Made by a program: the position numbers and the translations under genes. Shown here piece after piece: positions 1 to 8,060 of a stretch of 37,508 nucleotides of DNA (positions are counted from its first letter, which is position 1; each line of letters starts with the position of its first letter). Source of the stretch: Bacteroidales bacterium (lineage in GTDB: Bacteria; Bacteroidota; Bacteroidia; Bacteroidales; SM23-62); contig JADHVS010000021.1 of NCBI GenBank assembly GCA_016783865.1, positions 1-37,508 on the forward strand, given 5' to 3'. The notes below the pieces were generated by a model. That model did no database searches. It was not told where the DNA came from and was given only the letters and a program-made list of their open reading frames with translations.

Positions 1-1718
1 TCAAAGGAGTTTTACCAAAAAACTTCGCCATTTTCAGCAAAGACTTATTGAGAGAATTACTCAGGATTTTCAACAAAGAAGTATTACAAAAAGCTAACGG
101 TGATTTGTTTGGAAAGATTTATGAATACTTTCTCAACAAATTTGCAATGACCGGGGCACAGGAAGGAGGTGAATTTTTTACTCCAATGAGTCTGGTGCAA
201 ACCATCGTAAATGTGATTGAACCCGACCACGGTGTCGTGTTTGACCCTGCCTGTGGCTCTGCAGGTATGTTCGTACAAACAGGTTATTTCATTGAAAGCG
301 AAGGTATGAGACCTGCCGAGAAAGTGACATTTTACGGGCAGGAAAAGGCTGAACTCAACACAAAACTTTCCAAAATGAACTTAGCTGTTCACGGTTTGGA
401 AGGCAACATACAGGAGGGTAACACTTTCTACGAAGACAAACATGACCTGGTTGGGAAAGCTGATTTTGTTATGGCTAACCCACCTTTTAATGTTGATGGT
501 GTTGACAAGGGTAAAGAAGCAGTGAAGAAAGACCCACGTTTGATGCTGGGAGGAAAAGTAAACCTTCCGAAAAACGACAACGCTAATTATTTATGGATTC
601 AGTATTTCTACAATTACCTGAAATCAACAGGAAGAACCGGTTTTGTAATGGCTTCTTCTGCCAGTGATGCCGGACATAGTGAAAAAGAAATTCGTGAAAA
701 ACTGGTAAAAACCGGAGCTGTTGATGTAATGATGGCTATTGGCAATAACTTTTTCTATACCAGGTCACTGCCTTGCACCTTGTGGTTTTTCGACCGGGCT
801 AAAGAACAGGACGAACAGAAAAAAGAGAAAGTTCTCATGCTGGATGCACGAAAGATATACAGGAAAGTAACTTCAAAAGTAAATGACTTTAGCCCTGAAC
901 AGCTGCAAAACCTAATTTGCATTGTAAATCTGTATAGAGGCAGTTCCAAAAAATTTGAAACAACAGTAAAGGCTTATTTACAAGCAGCCACCGACTTGGC
1001 CAAAGAAACAGCCGCAGCTACATCAGAATTGCAAAAACAATTTCAGAAGGTGTATAAAACGGTAAGTGATTTTGCCAACAGATACACTAATGAAAATCCA
1101 GAAGCCAAAGCATTTGCAACTGCTTTAAACATTGAAGAAACGCCAACCATTTACGAACAGCAAAATAAATTGATCGCTGATACTAAGGAAATTAAGGCGG
1201 AAATTGGAGCATTAGAAAACATTGCCCAACAATGCAAAGCCCTCCGTAAGCCACAGGACAAACTCATTAAACAACTGCTTGATGTAATAGCCACAGCAGT
1301 AAAAGAATACCAGTTGAACAGAAACAAAGAGTGGAAAGAACTGAACCAGAAAGAAGAGCTCGACCAATTGAAAATCCTGCATAAGCAACTCAGTGGTAAT
1401 CCCGATGAAGAAGAACCCGGCTTACTGCACGAAACGGAGTATTACTGGAAACAAGCCCACTGGCTGCAAAATCGTTTCCCTGATAGTGTTTATACCGATG
1501 TGGAAGGCTTATGCAAGGTAGTAACCCAAAAAGAAATTAAAGCTAAAGACTGGAGCCTGAGCCCGGGCAGGTATGTAGGTGTGGACACTGCCACTGACGA
1601 TGATTTTGACTTCGAAGAACGTCTCAATGAAATACATATTGAGTTGGAGAGTTTGAACGAAGAAGCCGTTGCATTGGCAAATGCCATTTCTGAAAATTAT
1701 AAAGAGTTGGCGATATGA
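1..1718 (+). CDS. hsdM: Type I restriction-modification DNA methyltransferase subunit M, 5' partial
   Basis: HsdM methylates adenine N6 in the target chosen by HsdS and is needed for both modification and restriction complexes. The reading frame is open from base 3 with no start, so the gene begins upstream of the window. A TTG at 48 could be mistaken for a start, but the residues before it (KGVLPKNFAIF) read as normal HsdM sequence. SAM-binding motif I (DPACGSAG, near base 243) and the N6-adenine catalytic motif NPPF (477-488) are intact. The usual C-terminal block with SPGRYVG and a helical end follows. Between them, about bases 960-1480 encode a long charged, helical, probably coiled-coil segment, longer than in compact HsdM proteins. 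The TGA stop overlaps the hsdS ATG by 4 bp, so the two genes are translationally coupled. Confidence 0.95.
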   Translation, partial: KGVLPKNFAIFSKDLLRELLRIFNKEVLQKANGDLFGKIYEYFLNKFAMTGAQEGGEFFTPMSLVQTIVNVIEPDHGVVFDPACGSAGMFVQTGYFIESEGMRPAEKVTFYGQEKAELNTKLSKMNLAVHGLEGNIQEGNTFYEDKHDLVGKADFVMANPPFNVDGVDKGKEAVKKDPRLMLGGKVNLPKNDNANYLWIQYFYNYLKSTGRTGFVMASSASDAGHSEKEIREKLVKTGAVDVMMAIGNNFFYTRSLPCTLWFFDRAKEQDEQKKEKVLMLDARKIYRKVTSKVNDFSPEQLQNLICIVNLYRGSSKKFETTVKAYLQAATDLAKETAAATSELQKQFQKVYKTVSDFANRYTNENPEAKAFATALNIEETPTIYEQQNKLIADTKEIKAEIGALENIAQQCKALRKPQDKLIKQLLDVIATAVKEYQLNRNKEWKELNQKEELDQLKILHKQLSGNPDEEEPGLLHETEYYWKQAHWLQNRFPDSVYTDVEGLCKVVTQKEIKAKDWSLSPGRYVGVDTATDDDFDFEERLNEIHIELESLNEEAVALANAISENYKELAI

Positions 1719-2929
1719 AGTGGGAAAAGGGAAAGGTATTCGATTTGTGTGATATAAATCCCGAGAATGTTTCTAGGAATTATCCACACGATTATATTAG
1801 ATATTTCGACATTACTTCTGTTGGGAGTGGCGTTGTATCTATCAATGATGAAATCCCACTTAGTGAAGCACCGTCAAGAGCAAAAAGGGTAGTTAGAAAT
1901 TACGATACAATTATAGCGACAGTAAGACCCGGAAATAAATCTTTCTACTATTTTAAAACTGCATTTGAAAATTCAGTTGCTTCCACTGGTTTTGCAGTTC
2001 TAAGACCGAAAGAAAACATTACTGATCCAAGATTTTTATACTACTTAATCAGTGAACCTGGATTTACTGCATTTTTAGTTGCTTACGAACAAGGAGCAAA
2101 TTATCCTGCTGTAAATCCCGATATTATTGGCGAAAAACCTATTGAATTCCCATCTCTCCCAGCACAACGCAAAATCGCTTCCATCTTATCAGCTTATGAT
2201 GATTTGATAGAGAATAATTTGAAGCGGATAAGGTTGTTGGAGGAGAAGGCTCAAATGCATTACAAAGAATTGATGCAGGAATTGAGCTATGCCAGAAACA
2301 AACGTGAAGAATATATCAAAGACTGCCTTGCCTTTTACATTGGCGGCGGTTGGGGAGAAGAAGATTACAAAGAAGGATTTTCGGAACCTGCTTTTGTCAT
2401 TCGGGGAACGGATATTCCGGATGCAAAAAAAAGCGAAGTAAAAGGCGTTCCATTTCGTTATCACAAAGAATCAAACCTTGCATCACGCAGTATGCAAGCA
2501 GGCGATATTGTGTTTGAAGTTTCAGGTGGCAGTAAAGGGCAGCCAGTAGGCAGAAGTTTATTGATAACCGAAAAACTATTGGCACAATTTGGTCAACCTG
2601 CAATGTGTGCCAGTTTCTGCAAGTTGCTCCGTCCGAACGAAACGGTAACACCTGAATTCTTCTATTTGTATTTACTAGCAAGCCACGAAACCGGCGTAAT
2701 TGCCCAATACGAAAAACACAGTGCCAGCAATATTGTGAACTACGGTTTTGAAGAATTTATCGGTGAGCAAAAAATCAACCTGCCCAAAGAAACCGAACTA
2801 AAAGCATTTACAGAAAAAGTTAAACCCATCTTCGCCTTAATCAGCACTCTTGGCGAGCAAAACAGCAAACTGAGGGTGGCACGGGACATTTTGTTGCCGA
2901 GGCTGATGAGTGGACAAATAGAAGTATAA
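1715..2929 (+). CDS. hsdS: Type I restriction-modification specificity subunit S
   Basis: HsdS recognises the bipartite DNA target and holds HsdM and HsdR together. The 404-residue protein has the classical two-repeat plan. The first target-recognition domain covers about residues 1-155. It is followed by a helical conserved region starting at LPAQRKIASILSAYDDLIE. The second target-recognition domain covers about 200-380 and ends in the short helical tail with ILLPRLMSGQIEV, typical of HsdS C-termini. The two recognition halves differ, so an asymmetric bipartite target is expected. The start overlaps the hsdM stop by 4 bp. The next gene begins 11 bp after the stop, so a single transcript is likely. 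No inverted or duplicated hsdS fragment for recombination-driven specificity switching is visible in the window. Confidence 0.93.
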   Translation: MKWEKGKVFDLCDINPENVSRNYPHDYIRYFDITSVGSGVVSINDEIPLSEAPSRAKRVVRNYDTIIATVRPGNKSFYYFKTAFENSVASTGFAVLRPKENITDPRFLYYLISEPGFTAFLVAYEQGANYPAVNPDIIGEKPIEFPSLPAQRKIASILSAYDDLIENNLKRIRLLEEKAQMHYKELMQELSYARNKREEYIKDCLAFYIGGGWGEEDYKEGFSEPAFVIRGTDIPDAKKSEVKGVPFRYHKESNLASRSMQAGDIVFEVSGGSKGQPVGRSLLITEKLLAQFGQPAMCASFCKLLRPNETVTPEFFYLYLLASHETGVIAQYEKHSASNIVNYGFEEFIGEQKINLPKETELKAFTEKVKPIFALISTLGEQNSKLRVARDILLPRLMSGQIEV

Positions 2930-2940
2930 ACAAAGAGATT

Positions 2941-3357
2941 ATGTTTGACGAGATAAAAAAATATAAAAACAATGGTCATTTCTTTTATAAAAAAGGAGAC
3001 CGTTTAGCCGAAGCAAGCAAGGATGTTCCCGAGCTTCCTGGGGTGTATTATATCATTCGCCTTGCAAGAGGCAGGGTTGAGTTGGTATATATAGGCAAAT
3101 CAGGAACCATTACCCAAAGCGGACAATTCAAAGAACAATTGTTGAAAGGCAGGATTAACAATAAACAGGATGGAATGAAACGACAGGATTTTTTTGACAA
3201 AAAGATGATGGCCGAAAATATTGATGGTTTAGATATTTATTGGTTTGTAACAATGGATAAATCGAATAACGATTTGCCCGCCTTTGTGGAAGGGCTGTTA
3301 ATGCAACGATTTTTTGAAATAAATGGCAAACTGCCGTTATGGAATAACGATTTTTAG
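2941..3357 (+). CDS. Small GIY-YIG-like nuclease-fold protein
   Basis: This 138-residue protein matches the GIY-YIG nuclease pattern by eye. It has PGVYYI at residues 33-38 (the GIY strand), VYIG at 49-52 (the YIG strand), an arginine at 71 after a helix (LLKGR), a glutamate at 117 (FVEGLL) and asparagines at 135-136 near the C-terminus. These are the five positions expected for catalysis, so the protein could be an active nuclease. No extra DNA-binding domain is seen, so it may rely on a partner. It lies 11 bp after hsdS and 12 bp before a PD-(D/E)XK gene, consistent with one operon. What is seen is the motif set and position; the nuclease role is inferred from the family. A non-catalytic GIY-YIG-like fold remains possible. 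Confidence 0.7.
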   Translation: MFDEIKKYKNNGHFFYKKGDRLAEASKDVPELPGVYYIIRLARGRVELVYIGKSGTITQSGQFKEQLLKGRINNKQDGMKRQDFFDKKMMAENIDGLDIYWFVTMDKSNNDLPAFVEGLLMQRFFEINGKLPLWNNDF

Positions 3358-3369
3358 ATACCAATACTT

Positions 3370-4383
3370 ATGAGTAAAGATAATTTCATCTTAGAACAAA
3401 GAAAGCATCAGATAATTTGGCGGAAAACCAATATTTCAACTACTGAAAAGGGCTTTCAGAATGGGAAAGATTATGAACATATCATACCTAAAAATAAATG
3501 GAAGGAAACATTATGGTCTGGTATTAGAACGGGATTACCTGCTTATTTGGATCAAAAGAATATTCAACATCATACAGGAACTCATAACTTATTAAGCTCC
3601 TGGATAGTTTGTGCTAATTTGTATTTTCCTGTTCGCCTGAATAAATCTCTTCAGCAATTAATGTTAGCGTTTTTAAAACAAAGAGTCTCATCAGAAATAA
3701 CCGAAATCGAAGAAGTTGAACTTGAATTTGCTTTTCCCGAAAAAGATGGTCTTCATCCGTCGCTTTTATTGGGTGAGTTAGATGGCAACAGAGGTTCAGG
3801 ACAAACTTCACCCGATGTAGCTTTCATAGTGAAAACACCATTTAGTAAAGGTATTGTACTTACTGAATGCAAATACACCGAGCATAGTTTTTACAAATGC
3901 TCTGCCCGCAGAACAATTGATAAGGGTGAAAGAGAAGGAAATCCAAATCCAACAAGGTGTATGCAATCAAGAAGTGTGATTGATTATAAAACAATTTGTC
4001 ATCAAACCATTTGGGGAAGAAAATATTGGAATAATTTACACCTTTCAAACTATGGTAGAACCACTTTGAAAAGATGTCCTGCTGCTACCGCCGGTTATCA
4101 GTTATTTCGGCAACAAGCACTAGCTGAAGGTATTAGGAAAAGTAGTGAATTTTCTTTAGTTGCGTCATCTGTAGCTTTTGATGCTAGAAATAATACTTTA
4201 ATAGAATGCTTAAAAAGCACCGGAATAAATGACTTTCAAACAGAATGGGCAAAGCTATTTGATGGGAAAGCAATTTTTAAAACATGGACACATCAGGAAT
4301 GGGTTCAATTTGTCAGAGCTAATCAGGTAAATGGAGAGTTTAATAATTGGTTGGGGTATTTGAATAAGAGGTATGGATATTAA
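3370..4383 (+). CDS. Putative PD-(D/E)XK restriction endonuclease (PGN_0703-like)
   Basis: The 337-residue protein contains a PD-(D/E)XK core: SPD at 147-149 and, 17 residues later, ECK at 166-168, on predicted strands (VAFIVK and GIVLTECKY). A cluster of Cys and His follows (HSFYKC). The C-terminal part, with AGYQLFRQQAL and an ending of NWLGYLNKRYGY, resembles the Bacteroidota PGN_0703-type putative restriction endonucleases as I remember them; this was not checked by search. It has no methyltransferase of its own next to it, so either the hsd modification protects the host or it targets modified or foreign DNA. It follows the GIY-YIG gene by 12 bp and is separated from the OLD gene by 81 bp. 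That gap holds no promoter I can recognise. Confidence 0.68.
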   Translation: MSKDNFILEQRKHQIIWRKTNISTTEKGFQNGKDYEHIIPKNKWKETLWSGIRTGLPAYLDQKNIQHHTGTHNLLSSWIVCANLYFPVRLNKSLQQLMLAFLKQRVSSEITEIEEVELEFAFPEKDGLHPSLLLGELDGNRGSGQTSPDVAFIVKTPFSKGIVLTECKYTEHSFYKCSARRTIDKGEREGNPNPTRCMQSRSVIDYKTICHQTIWGRKYWNNLHLSNYGRTTLKRCPAATAGYQLFRQQALAEGIRKSSEFSLVASSVAFDARNNTLIECLKSTGINDFQTEWAKLFDGKAIFKTWTHQEWVQFVRANQVNGEFNNWLGYLNKRYGY

Positions 4384-4464
4384 TAATAAAAAACACCAAA
4401 CCTCACGGACCACGTTATATATTGTTAATGAGTTTAATGAGTTGGAAGATTAAAATTCAAGCAT

Positions 4465-6276
4465 ATGAGACTGAAAGAAGTTACAATACAAAATTTTAGA
4501 GGTTTCTCAAATCGAACAACATTTCCAATTGACCAATGTATTACAGGCTTTGTTGGGAAAAATGATTGCGGTAAATCAAGTATCCTTGAAGCCTTAGCAG
4601 TTTTTTTTAATTGTGATTCAGTAGCATTAGAAAAGGATGATTTCCATATTGGTGATGTTAATTGCCTTATTGAAATTACTTGCACTTTCGATAATCTGCC
4701 TGATGAAGTTATTATTGATGAGACAAATCCAACAAATCTTAGAGACGAGCATCTTTTAAATGCCAACCTGGAATTACAAATTAAAAAGCTGTACAGAAGA
4801 ACCCAGCTAAAAGCACCTTCTGTATTTATTCTTTCACAACATCCAACAGCAGAAAATTATAACGACCTACATAAGTTAGACTTAAAAGGGCTTAAAGCAA
4901 GAGCTACAGAATTAGGAGTAAATATAGCTGCCATAGAAGACAAGAGGAGAAGTGCTTCTTGGCGGAACGCAATTTGGACCAATTGCGACAACCTCAATAT
5001 AAACAACATAGAATTAGATATAAGTGAGTTTGCAGGAGATTCTAAAAAATTGCAGGAAAAGGTTCAAAGTTTATTGCCTTTATTTGAAATTTTCAAAGTG
5101 GATAGAGAAAATAAAGATAGCGATCCTGTAGCTAAATCACCATTGCAAGAAGCAGTTGATTTAGCTAAAAAAGAATTTGCTGACCGCATTTCTCAATTAG
5201 AGCAAGAGATTAAAGACCGAGTAATTGAAAGAGCTAATCTTACTATCGATAAATTAAAAGAAATGGATGATTCTCTTGCCCAGGCATTATCACCCAAATT
5301 CAAAACCCCACCAAAATGGAATTTTGATTTTTCAATTGATGGCGATGATGGCGTTCCAATAAATAAAAGAGGAAGCGGAGTGAAGAGACTGATTTTATTA
5401 AATTTCTTTAGAGCTGAAGCAGAAAGAAAAGTGGCTTCTAAAAATGCGCCCTCAGTTATCTATGCATTTGAAGAGCCAGAAACATCACAACATCCAAACT
5501 ATCAGGAAATGCTCATAAAAGCATTTATTAAATTAGGTCAAAAAGAAAGTAGCCAAGTTTTGCTAACAACCCACGTTCCGGCTTTAGGTGCTTTATTACC
5601 AGTAACCGGGTTAAGATTAGTTAGAAAGACTGAACACGGTCAGTTTGTAGAATACGGAACTGACGATATTTTTGAACAGATAGCCAAAACACTTGGGATT
5701 CTTCCTGACCCAATTCCAAAAGGAGCCAAAGCACTTCTGCTTGTTGAAGGGCCGGGCGATATAGTATTCTTAAACCATTCCTCTAATTTATTAAAACAAA
5801 ACAATTTTATTTCTCATACACTTTATGAGAAGGGAATTGCACTCCTGATAATGGGTGGTTGCGGAACTCTTAAACATTGGCGAACAAAGAAAATTGCAGA
5901 ACAATTTGAAGTTCCATACGGTGTATTCTTAGATGCTGATATAACAAACCCTGTTAATTCACGAGTTAACTCCCAACATATTGCAGAATTAAAAGCCGAA
6001 GGAAAGAAGGCCTATCTAACTCGCAAAAATGAAATCGAAAACTATATTAGCATTGCTGTTTTAGGTTTACCCACAGGCACAATTATTATAACAGATTTAA
6101 GTGATGCCAAGAAGGATATTGCTCGTGCAATGAAAGTCCGGGATACTGAAGTTACTGAAAGGTATTGGCCTTTAATGACAATTGAGCAAATACGAGAAAG
6201 TGAAAAGTATAATGATGGGATGAATGATAGATTTGAACTTACCGAAATAATCACTGATTTTTTAACAATGGTATAA
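4465..6276 (+). CDS. OLD-family ATP-dependent endonuclease (AAA ATPase plus TOPRIM)
   Basis: OLD proteins combine an ABC/SMC-like ATPase with a TOPRIM nuclease and act in phage defence, alone or with a partner. This 603-residue protein has Walker A GKNDCGKS at 31-38 right after the typical N-terminal strand (VTIQNFRGF). Walker B is FEEPE at 335-339, followed by the H-loop LTTHVPAL. The TOPRIM domain starts with LLLVEGPGD, catalytic Glu428, and continues to the metal-binding pair D490-A-D492 in FLDADI. All catalytic residues look intact. Gabija also contains an OLD protein, but there the partner is a UvrD-like helicase, which is absent here. The next gene, mcrB, starts 3 bp after the stop. The close spacing suggests OLD, McrB and McrC are co-expressed and may work together. 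Confidence 0.9.
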   Translation: MRLKEVTIQNFRGFSNRTTFPIDQCITGFVGKNDCGKSSILEALAVFFNCDSVALEKDDFHIGDVNCLIEITCTFDNLPDEVIIDETNPTNLRDEHLLNANLELQIKKLYRRTQLKAPSVFILSQHPTAENYNDLHKLDLKGLKARATELGVNIAAIEDKRRSASWRNAIWTNCDNLNINNIELDISEFAGDSKKLQEKVQSLLPLFEIFKVDRENKDSDPVAKSPLQEAVDLAKKEFADRISQLEQEIKDRVIERANLTIDKLKEMDDSLAQALSPKFKTPPKWNFDFSIDGDDGVPINKRGSGVKRLILLNFFRAEAERKVASKNAPSVIYAFEEPETSQHPNYQEMLIKAFIKLGQKESSQVLLTTHVPALGALLPVTGLRLVRKTEHGQFVEYGTDDIFEQIAKTLGILPDPIPKGAKALLLVEGPGDIVFLNHSSNLLKQNNFISHTLYEKGIALLIMGGCGTLKHWRTKKIAEQFEVPYGVFLDADITNPVNSRVNSQHIAELKAEGKKAYLTRKNEIENYISIAVLGLPTGTIIITDLSDAKKDIARAMKVRDTEVTERYWPLMTIEQIRESEKYNDGMNDRFELTEIITDFLTMV

Positions 6277-6279
6277 GAT

Positions 6280-8055
6280 ATGACAAAAGACACAGAATAT
6301 TATTGCGTAGGCTTTTTCTGGTATGGCAGTGCCCCAGAAAACCAATTACCACGTTTTCAAAAAGAAGGTATTTGGCAAAATGGCTTTGATGACAAATACA
6401 TTGATAAAGTAAAAGGAGTGCCTGTTGGTAGTCAAATAGCAGCTAAAACAAGCTATACCAGAAAAAAAGAGGGAAAAACAATTTCAGTTCTCGAAGTACA
6501 CTGTATCGGAATTGTAACAAAAAACATTGGCGATGGGAAAACAATAACAGTAGAATGGAAAAAGGACTTTAAGCCATTTACTATTGATGGTCGAGGTGCG
6601 TACCGGTCAACCATTAGTAAAGTAAATTACAAAGAGAATATTGATTTGATTTTTGGAGGGAAAAAGGTTTCAGAGAACGATGCTTTAGCATTTAAAGTGG
6701 AAGACATGCAATCGGAATTTCCACTAAATCAAATTTTATTTGGTCCTCCGGGAACTGGGAAAACATATAAGACAATCAATAAAGCAGTTTCTATAATAGA
6801 CGGTTTAAAGGAATCGGCTCTGAAAGTCTATTATGAAAACAGGAGTGATTTAAAAGAACGGTTTGACGAATTAATTATTGACGATTGGGAGAATCCAAAT
6901 GGCCAAATTGGTTTTATCACATTCCATCAGAGTATGAGTTATGAAGATTTTATTGAAGGAATAAAACCAGATGTCAATGAAAGTCAAAAAGTAATTTATG
7001 ATATTGAACCAGGTATATTTAAATTAATATCTACCATAGCAAGAGATAATTGGCTTGATGCTAATAAAGGTGTAAAAGAACAATTATCTTATGAAGAAGC
7101 TTTCAATAAACTTAAAGAAGAATGGCAGGAAAATCAAGAAATGAAATTCCCATTAAAGCGTGAAGGGAATGATTATACAATTCTAGGATTCACTAAGTCT
7201 TCCATTAAATTCAAGAAAGCAAGTGGTGGTACAGGGCATACTTTGAGTATTTCAACTCTTAGAGATGCTTACTATAAAAGAAGAGAAATAAGACTGACAG
7301 GCGTTGGAATATATTACCCGGCAATATTGGATAAATTAAAATCTTATCAACCTTCACTGATAATTGAAAAAGAAGAAAAACAATATGTTTTAATCATTGA
7401 TGAAATCAATCGCGGAAATGTTTCACAGATTTTCGGAGAACTTATTACCCTGATTGAAGAAGATAAACGATTGGGAAAGGATGAAGCGCTGGAGGTAATT
7501 TTGCCCTACAGCAAGGAGAAATTTGGAGTCCCTCCAAATCTATATATAATTGGTACAATGAACACTGCCGACAGAAGTATCGAAGCTCTTGATACAGCGC
7601 TTAGAAGAAGATTCAGTTTTGAAACAATCCTTCCGGATTCCGGACTAATTGAAGATAAAGGCAATCTTAAATCAGAGCAGAGTATCGATTTGGCATTAAT
7701 AATGGATACAATTAACAAACGGGTTGAAAAATTATTAGACAGGGATCATCAGATCGGCCATAGTTATTTTATGTCAGTGAAAACAATTGAAAACCTGAAG
7801 GAGATTTTTCGCCATAATATAATTCCACTTTTGCAGGAATACTTCTTTGGCGATTACGGAAAGATCGGACTGGTTCTGGGCAGTAAGTTTTTCGAAGATG
7901 ATGGCAAGCAGGATCAAAACACCGAAAAGATTTTTGCTGATTTTAATGATTATGATATCGATGAGCTTGAAAAACGTCCGGTATATAAACTGGTCGACCC
8001 AATAAAACTGACTGATGATGAATTCAAGGCAGCTATAAAAGAACTATTATTATAA
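6280..8055 (+). CDS. mcrB: McrB-like GTPase subunit of a modification-dependent restriction system
   Basis: McrB reads modified DNA through its N-terminal domain and translocates using a GTP-hydrolysing AAA+ motor that activates McrC. The AAA+ core is clear in this 591-residue protein: Walker A GPPGTGKT at 155-162, FHQSMSYEDFIEGI typical of McrB, Walker B LIIDEINRG near 374, sensor GTMNTADRS at 425-433 (the MNTADRS signature), and arginine fingers in LRRRF at 441-445. The C-terminal motif GHSYFM is also present. The N-terminal 130 residues (a beta-rich segment with KGVPVGSQIAAKTSY) are not the E. coli McrB reader. They look like a small barrel, possibly PUA/EVE-like, and would decide which modified base is recognised. 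The gene starts 3 bp after OLD and ends 5 bp before mcrC. Confidence 0.93.
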   Translation: MTKDTEYYCVGFFWYGSAPENQLPRFQKEGIWQNGFDDKYIDKVKGVPVGSQIAAKTSYTRKKEGKTISVLEVHCIGIVTKNIGDGKTITVEWKKDFKPFTIDGRGAYRSTISKVNYKENIDLIFGGKKVSENDALAFKVEDMQSEFPLNQILFGPPGTGKTYKTINKAVSIIDGLKESALKVYYENRSDLKERFDELIIDDWENPNGQIGFITFHQSMSYEDFIEGIKPDVNESQKVIYDIEPGIFKLISTIARDNWLDANKGVKEQLSYEEAFNKLKEEWQENQEMKFPLKREGNDYTILGFTKSSIKFKKASGGTGHTLSISTLRDAYYKRREIRLTGVGIYYPAILDKLKSYQPSLIIEKEEKQYVLIIDEINRGNVSQIFGELITLIEEDKRLGKDEALEVILPYSKEKFGVPPNLYIIGTMNTADRSIEALDTALRRRFSFETILPDSGLIEDKGNLKSEQSIDLALIMDTINKRVEKLLDRDHQIGHSYFMSVKTIENLKEIFRHNIIPLLQEYFFGDYGKIGLVLGSKFFEDDGKQDQNTEKIFADFNDYDIDELEKRPVYKLVDPIKLTDDEFKAAIKELLL

Positions 8056-8060
8056 CAGTT

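Noticed and set aside
48..50. TTG at 48 as the hsdM start
   Set aside because: Codons from base 3 to 47 are in frame without a stop and read as normal HsdM sequence, so the gene continues beyond the window edge.
4465..8055. OLD gene followed by an ATPase gene, suggestive of Gabija (GajA-GajB)
   Set aside because: The second gene has the McrB AAA+ motifs (MNTADRS, FHQSMSYEDF), not UvrD/PcrA helicase motifs, and is followed by mcrC.
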